Of a stretch of 64,000 bases of DNA, positions 58,201-64,000 are shown piece after piece. Position numbers and translations under genes: made by a program. The notes under the pieces were generated by a model. It was given only the letters and a program-made list of their open reading frames with translations, made no database searches and was not told the origin of the DNA. This DNA is from Chamaecrista fasciculata (taxonomy: Eukaryota > Streptophyta > Magnoliopsida > Fabales > Fabaceae), in assembly GCA_003254925.1 (NCBI GenBank), contig QANZ01013120.1, positions 1 through 64,000 of the forward strand, written 5' to 3'. Every line of letters starts with the position of its first letter. Positions within the stretch are counted from its first letter, which is position 1.

Positions 58201-59678
58201 GATATTGCCCTTGAATGGCTAGAGGTTTCTTGCTTCTTCTTTTTTTAGTTTTCTTTGTTTTCGCAACCCAGTTTTCAATCACAAACAGAATTCCTAATTA
58301 AGTTAAAAAACTTGTGGCAAAAGAAAAATAATATAGGTTGATTATAAAATAACAGAATGACAATCCACAAATTTTAAAATAAAATTAAAAAAAAAAAAAG
58401 GAATATGAAACCATTGAATGCATAGTTATATTAACAATAAATCAATTAAGCTAGGGTGAAAAATGTCTCTTACACAATGGTTGATTTCTGAAAAACCATA
58501 ATTTAAATAGAGAATAATCACCTTGTCCAGAAAGAATTGAAAGTAGACAGGTGAAAGAAGGCTTCCCAGTACAGGAATGCTAGTGGTAAGAATCATATTT
58601 ATGCCATTAACATACCTACAATAAAAGTAAATACAAGTAAAATAAGTATGTAATCACAAATAAGAATATGGTTCAGTTTTATGAGGAAATTTAGCTTACT
58701 CTGATTGATCGCCAACACTCTCAAGTGTACCCCATGGGACTCGTGTCATTGCAGCCATTTCAATGTCAAATTTGGTTTCCAGACCATGCACCAGTGTGAT
58801 CAATGATTTCGTTATAACAGCTGAAAACTCATCCTGTGTAGTTGGTTGACTCTATTAGAATGAAGTATAATAATAAGGAAATGCTGCATCCATTAAAGAA
58901 ATTATAGTTACCTGCACTTCTGACATATCTACCCCATCAGCATACTGCGGATCAATTATTTTAGCTACACTTTCAGCCAGTTCCCCAGCCTGTGAAGCAC
59001 AATATCCAGTTACTTAAAATGGAAAGTATTCAACATTATCTACGTCAAGGATGTTCAACAAATAAACTGACCGTCTTGTGGCAATATTCAGCTGAATTGA
59101 CAATGTAACAAATCACTCTTTCATCCCTATCTGATGTCTGTTCAATGTCTTCAAAGATTAGATAAGGGAAAAAAAAACAAAGGCAAACAATTTTGTAAAA
59201 TAATTAAAACCTGTTGCATGTTACCTTTATCTGTCCATCCATGCCTGTAGCTGCAGCAACAATGCCAGTGCCCCCCTTGGGTAGTCTTATAAAGAGTTTT
59301 GTAGCATATGCTTTAAGAATTCTTGAGAAAACCTAATACAGAAAGGCCATAGCCTCATAAGTTGCATATAGCTAGAACAATATACCTAATTCCTCCATAG
59401 ATATAACTTAGTAAAGGTTCATTTATCAAGAGGCTCTTGTGGAGCGTAACCAAGCAAAAAGTAATCATACACTTTCTCATATGCACATTTGTAACTTGTA
59501 AGAATTAGTAATTCATCCCAACAAGTAACATAGACAGTAGTAAGACATATCATAATCCTAGGGACCTAAAGAGAAATTATCCACCATAGTGAATGCAAGA
59601 ATCACAAAACCATCAAAAGAAAAGGAAGGTTATATGTATATGCATAAACATTCTTCTCACAGACAATAGAAACCATAT

Positions 59679-59710
<32 letters not shown>

Positions 59711-62700
59711 GTGTACATATATGTATATAGATATATTGGGATGTTACCTTGAACAAATTAAATAGTGTCTGGTTCTTTGTCAGAGCACTGCATCTCTTCA
59801 AGCTCCTCTTGATTATGAGAAACAACTATGTAGCACCGAGAAATAAACCATGTAAACATCAGGCACAATACTAGATTGATGGGATCAAAAAATAAAAAAG
59901 TGGATCCAAGACTTTTTACCAATATTACTCAATTACTCCTGTTCCGTTTTCCCAAAAACACATATACTTGTCTCATAAGTCAAATCATAAGCCATCAGTG
60001 GAAAATCTTCCTAACTGTAGTTCGTCTAATAAGAATTCCAAATTATAGGACGATTAAAATACCTCCTGGAACTAAGCCAGGTTTGAGAGTGCTATGAGGA
60101 ACAAGGAAAGATGCATAGGCAGAAAAGAATTTAAGGAGGAGGAAGTTCCAGCTCTGAAACATAATTACTATTAAAAGTTCTAGTTACTCACCTGCATGCT
60201 ACTGGATAAAACATTATTCTGACTTCCCTCCTCAATATCCCATGTCTCCTCCTATTGTAGATAAAAGGTCATTCAATGTAAGCAGACGATAGGTAAACAA
60301 ACGAAAAAAGAAATCCAAAAAGACAAGCAAATTACCTGAACAAGCTTCTCCAGATTTTCCATCAGTGTCTTCTCTTCCAATTCTACATATACTGTCAAGT
60401 GAGGTTCAAAGCAAGATGAAATGATCCCACGGAAGTTGAACTGTCAAAATAACCACTTCAAATGTTTACCAGGATCCCCTTAATGAAACAGACTAAAGGG
60501 AATAAAAAGAAAACTTAGAAGTAAAAGCAATAATTATGCAGTTCATGCCACCAACTAAACTTGGGCTTCTCCTACAAAGAACCACATCAGATTCCACTTA
60601 CTAAAAAACAAAAGGAAAAAGAGGCATGTGAAGACTGAAGCATTGATATCATAGTGATATGACATCAAAAATCACAAATCTAAATACAAGCACTGAAAAT
60701 ATAAACTAATTTGCAATAACTAAAAAAATAATTACATACCCCAGCTCCAGGCACTGCCAAATCCTTGCTTCCATCTTTTTCCTGTTAATACAAAACCAAA
60801 ACATTATGGTCAATTTTGACAAATACAAGTTTAAATAGTCATTATGAATAAGTATTATCAACTCAAAAATTTATTATACATACTTCACTGCCACTTCCTT
60901 GATGTGCAGCAAGCTTCTTTTCATACTTCTTCCGGATATCAGAAGCACTACTGCCAGAATTACCCCCTCTACCAATTTCTTCAATCTCATTCCCAACCTC
61001 CCTACTTTGTGTGCCTCCCCCAAATTTCTCAGCCAATTCATCTTCAAACTCTAAAGTTCGCTGCAATGCCTGCAAGAAATAAATAAATGAAACATTAAAA
61101 ATAAAACACAAGAATTTGGGTGTTCAGAGCATAAATAAACTACATCTCAGGGAAAGAGTTCGTGCAACAAGGACGCATTATGGCATTGGTTTCTCATCAA
61201 TGCCTGGCCAAAACCATGGCTTACCAGCAACAAGGTCCCCACATCTGGCTTTTCTTTCAAATTAGCAAGAATGTCCTCAAGTTGTTTCCTGCAAAGAAAA
61301 TACCAGTAGCCCAATTATATTTTTTGAAAATAATAATGATAGAATCAAGTAAATGATATGAAAAGTAAAAATATGTTTAACAATTGATAATATCAATCAC
61401 ACAAGAATCTATACAAGAAAAGCATCTCCAAATATCTTGATAAATATCAATATAAGAACTAGGAATATTAATATCAATAGGATGGAGAAGGACAACTAGA
61501 TATATATCAAAAGAAAAAATAACTATTGCTTGTTTAAACTGTTGACGATCATTCATGAGAACAAACAAATTCTGGTGTTTGAGCACAAAATCTAATATTT
61601 AGTAATTTACAATGTCATTCCAGTATAAACTAAACAGAACAACATTTTCACTTTAGCAATGGCTTCTTTCAGTAGAGAAAGCTTTACGGATCCCATGATA
61701 AATGATACAACCGTATGTGCAATAAACAAATAAATGGCATACCTTGTCTTCTTGCAGAAGAGGATACAGAGACGATAAGAAACATGCCATGAAGAGGGAA
61801 AGATTTTCCAGATGTCTTCATTTGATCTCATCCGGCGCTTAATCCATGCATATCTTCGTTCCGTTTTATCCAATTTCGCTAGTTCTATAAAGATGTAATA
61901 AATCAAGGGCTATTATGAAAAAAAAAAAAAAATACATTGATAAAAAGTGTTACAGATTACAGATAATTAAACATACCAGCTCCTTCAAAAATTTGCTCAT
62001 AAGAAGTAAGCTCCCTATTGCAGAAATTATTTACCAACTCTTCCCTGACAGAGGGCTCTAATGCATCAACAACTAAGCAGGCATCAGACAACTGCTGGAG
62101 CAAATTAGTTTCTTCTGTCTCCTTTCCAGTACCTAAGCTGAGACAGAAATTGAAAAAGCCCCGTTACATAAAGATTTTCTTAGGATTAGATTAATTCCAT
62201 GTTTAGTAAAGCTAAACATAAAATATAACAGCAGATATGACCAAAGATGAAAATAAGCAATCAAAACAAAGTGTTTATCCCACTCAATTCTATTTACCCA
62301 TAAGTTGATTGTTAAAAAACAGCAGCAGATGAAATTTAGTTACAATTTACCTTGAGAAATCAGAAGATACATGTGATTTGAGAATCTGCTTTATATTCTT
62401 AAACTTCTCCCTGAGTTCTATTATCTTCGGAATATCCCTATAGGCTTCAAAGTGACTACATAATTGGTTCACTGCCTGAAATGTAAGATGATAACACCAA
62501 TAAAGTAAAATATAAAACAAATACAAACTCTGCAGTTTCACAAATATTTTTATCAGGAACAAGTGACATGAAAAACTTGTTGTAGATAAAAAATAAGGTA
62601 TAAGAGACTTCTTCTTTTAGGAACAACAATAAGAAAAGCAGACTCAGAGTAAAAATTAAGTAACTTGTCCAATAAACTAAAGAAAAGGGAAGCATACTGC

Positions 62701-63417
62701 ACATGACATAAAGAAAGTATGTTGTTTCAAAAAAACACGTAGTCAAAATTCTAAGAGGTTCCCAACAAAGTGTTGCAGCATATGACAACCAATTTTACTA
62801 TCATCCTCACAACACTCATGAGACAAGCCACGATCATAATGCGGCAAGAATCTTAAGCATTTGCAGATACTTTTTATTTTTTTGTTTTCCCTTTTGTGTG
62901 AGGGGTGGATTTCCAGGAGCATATCCTATGTTTAGCCATGCACATACAATGGCAACACGCACAGACAAACAAATGCACATGCATATACATACACAGAGAT
63001 ATACAAAACCCAAAAACACAATAACATCTAAGAGAATGCAGAAGATGGTCTCCTGGGTTAACAACATTTCCTCCTTAATGGATATGGGATAGGCCGTCTG
63101 ATTCGTTCAACATGTACTAGGTACCTCTCTTAAACAAACTGATAGGTGACTCTGTCCAATTGAAATAAACTAAACCAAACAAAAACATGCAAAACTACAA
63201 TAAATTTGCTTGATACAAAAGGAAAACAAGATTTTTACACCAAAAACATCAGTCCAATGGCAATACAAGACCAAATGCAGTAAATTGATAGTTAAATAGC
63301 AAATGTTATTAATAAAATATATACTATCTGCGAAAATAGTGAATACCTCCAGCTGTGCAGCTGCCTCCTTATATTGCCGTTTTGATGCCATGATTTGAAG
63401 CTGTTCAACAGCAGAGA
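55221..63417 (-). CDS. VPS53: VPS53, GARP/EARP tethering complex subunit (5' end outside window)
   Basis: Subunit of the complex that tethers endosome-derived vesicles at the trans-Golgi; the Arabidopsis orthologue is HIT1, needed for heat and osmotic tolerance. Twenty exons, in transcript order: 63417-63347, 62475-62351, 62137-61977, 61884-61743, 61288-61225, 61069-60884, 60781-60740, 60440-60336, 60251-60192, 59825-59748, 59332-59225, 59137-59072, 58989-58912, 58833-58700, 58615-58522, 57955-57878, 57035-56973, 56347-56279, 56191-56096 and 55511-55221. They join in phase into about 702 codons. Recognisable family blocks are SAVEQLQIMASKRQYKEAAA, QLCSHFEAYRDIPKI, DACLVVDALEPSVREEL, ERRYAWIKRRMRSNEDIWKI, the ALQRTLEFEDELAEKFGGG linker, FNFRGIISSCFEPHLTVYVE and the C-terminus FKRFLALTEAAKDRKDGPFR. 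By comparison with a length of about 820-830, roughly the first 120 residues (coiled-coil N-terminus) lie beyond position 64000. No break is seen. Confidence 0.96.
57365..57450 (+). mobile_element. tRNA-derived SINE-like sequence in VPS53 intron
   Basis: A perfect pol III box A, tagctcagttgg (57372-57383), is followed by ggtcactagtttgcc, a degenerate box-B region, as in plant tRNA-derived SINEs. It is not a tRNA: no acceptor stem or anticodon arm can be closed. The 3' end and target repeats could not be fixed; unplaced sequence continues to about 57650. Confidence 0.5.
59678..59702. repeat. (TA)n microsatellite in VPS53 intron
   Basis: Pure TA run followed by interrupted TATG repeats to about 59735. 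Confidence 0.9.
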
Positions 63418-64000
63418 CTGCCACATAATAGGTAAGCTTGTTGAAGTAATAGATTCAGTAAATTTGAAGTCCTTCAAATAGACAGTATGAATTTCCATTT
63501 GTAAGTAAGAAAAATCATATTAGTTTGGATTATTTTCCTTTTCATTTTAATTAGTTCATCTTTTTTCATCTTTTCAATTGAGTTGTCTGTTTGTTTAAAT
63601 GTTAGATGTTTAATCCATATCAATATCTAAGCCTAGAGATAAATGTTACCTCAGAGATAAGACCCTATTGTACAAAAACTCTAGGACCAAACCTTTTGCC
63701 ATGGTATCTATTTAAAGGACCACAATTCATTCAAATATAATATGAAGTTTGAATATATCTTTCTGGATTTCTTCACTAATGTTCCTTCTAGTTGTTAAAT
63801 ATGACTCCACAGTCATCATAAATTACAGCCTATGCATTCTTTTAATTTGATTACCATATTCCAACAAAGGACAAGATTATACATAAACATATCAACACAA
63901 TAGACGTTTGTATCTCGTAAAATGTTAAACATTCACAGACTAAATGAAAATCAACATGCGATTAGTGCTTCAGAACCCAATCAGTATTCAGTAATCCTTA
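63418..64000 (-). other. Intron of VPS53 reaching the window edge
   Basis: The acceptor for the first visible exon is at 63418-63419. No upstream exon of VPS53 could be found between here and 64000. Confidence 0.6.

Overview
This window is nuclear DNA from a flowering plant, almost certainly a eudicot. It is AT-rich, its genes have many GT-AG introns, and it holds plant-type retrotransposons, MITEs and SINEs. Every gene belongs to a family typical of land plants: FRO, KORRIGAN, MLO, a VTT/DedA-type protein and VPS53. A legume is my best guess from the style of the dispersed repeats, but nothing in the sequence proves it. There are two runs of N (16973-17139 and 49241-49291) and single Ns at 2335 and 24732.

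Layout. 1-7.6 kb: gene-free and repeat-rich, with a TIR DNA transposon, a foldback MITE, the 3' end of an RTE-type LINE, a solo LTR with a perfect 5-bp target duplication, and a 152-bp tandem duplication. 7.6-13.3 kb (+): FRO copy 1, nine exons, 731 codons. 13.3-19.2 kb: a third FRO copy that is dead. Its leader is joined directly to the last exon, and its flanks collected a solo LTR, foldback elements, a piece of mitochondrial atp6, a hAT-like MITE and a SINE. 19.5-24.2 kb (-): a decayed Ty1-copia element with one recognisable LTR. 26.1-32.1 kb (+): FRO copy 2, nine exons, 733 codons. 35.2-38.9 kb (+): KORRIGAN-type membrane endo-1,4-beta-glucanase, six exons, 617 codons. 40.0-46.5 kb (+): MLO13-like seven-transmembrane protein, 14 exons, 516 codons. 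47.5-47.9 kb: a retroposon with a 15-bp target duplication. 48.4-53 kb (-): VTT/SNARE-associated Golgi protein, four coding exons and a 5'UTR intron with a long GAA/TTC repeat. 55.2-64 kb (-): VPS53 (HIT1) of the GARP tethering complex, 20 exons, with its N-terminus beyond the right edge.

The FRO pair handles ferric iron reduction. KORRIGAN, MLO, the VTT protein and VPS53 all act in or on the endomembrane and plasma-membrane system, but nothing suggests that these neighbours work as a unit; this is ordinary plant gene order. I found no novel multi-gene system. The most informative part is the FRO locus, where a shared MITE, a deletion joint and nested insertions with intact target duplications let the order of events be reconstructed. 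Exon boundaries were set by hand from GT-AG sites, reading frame and family similarity.
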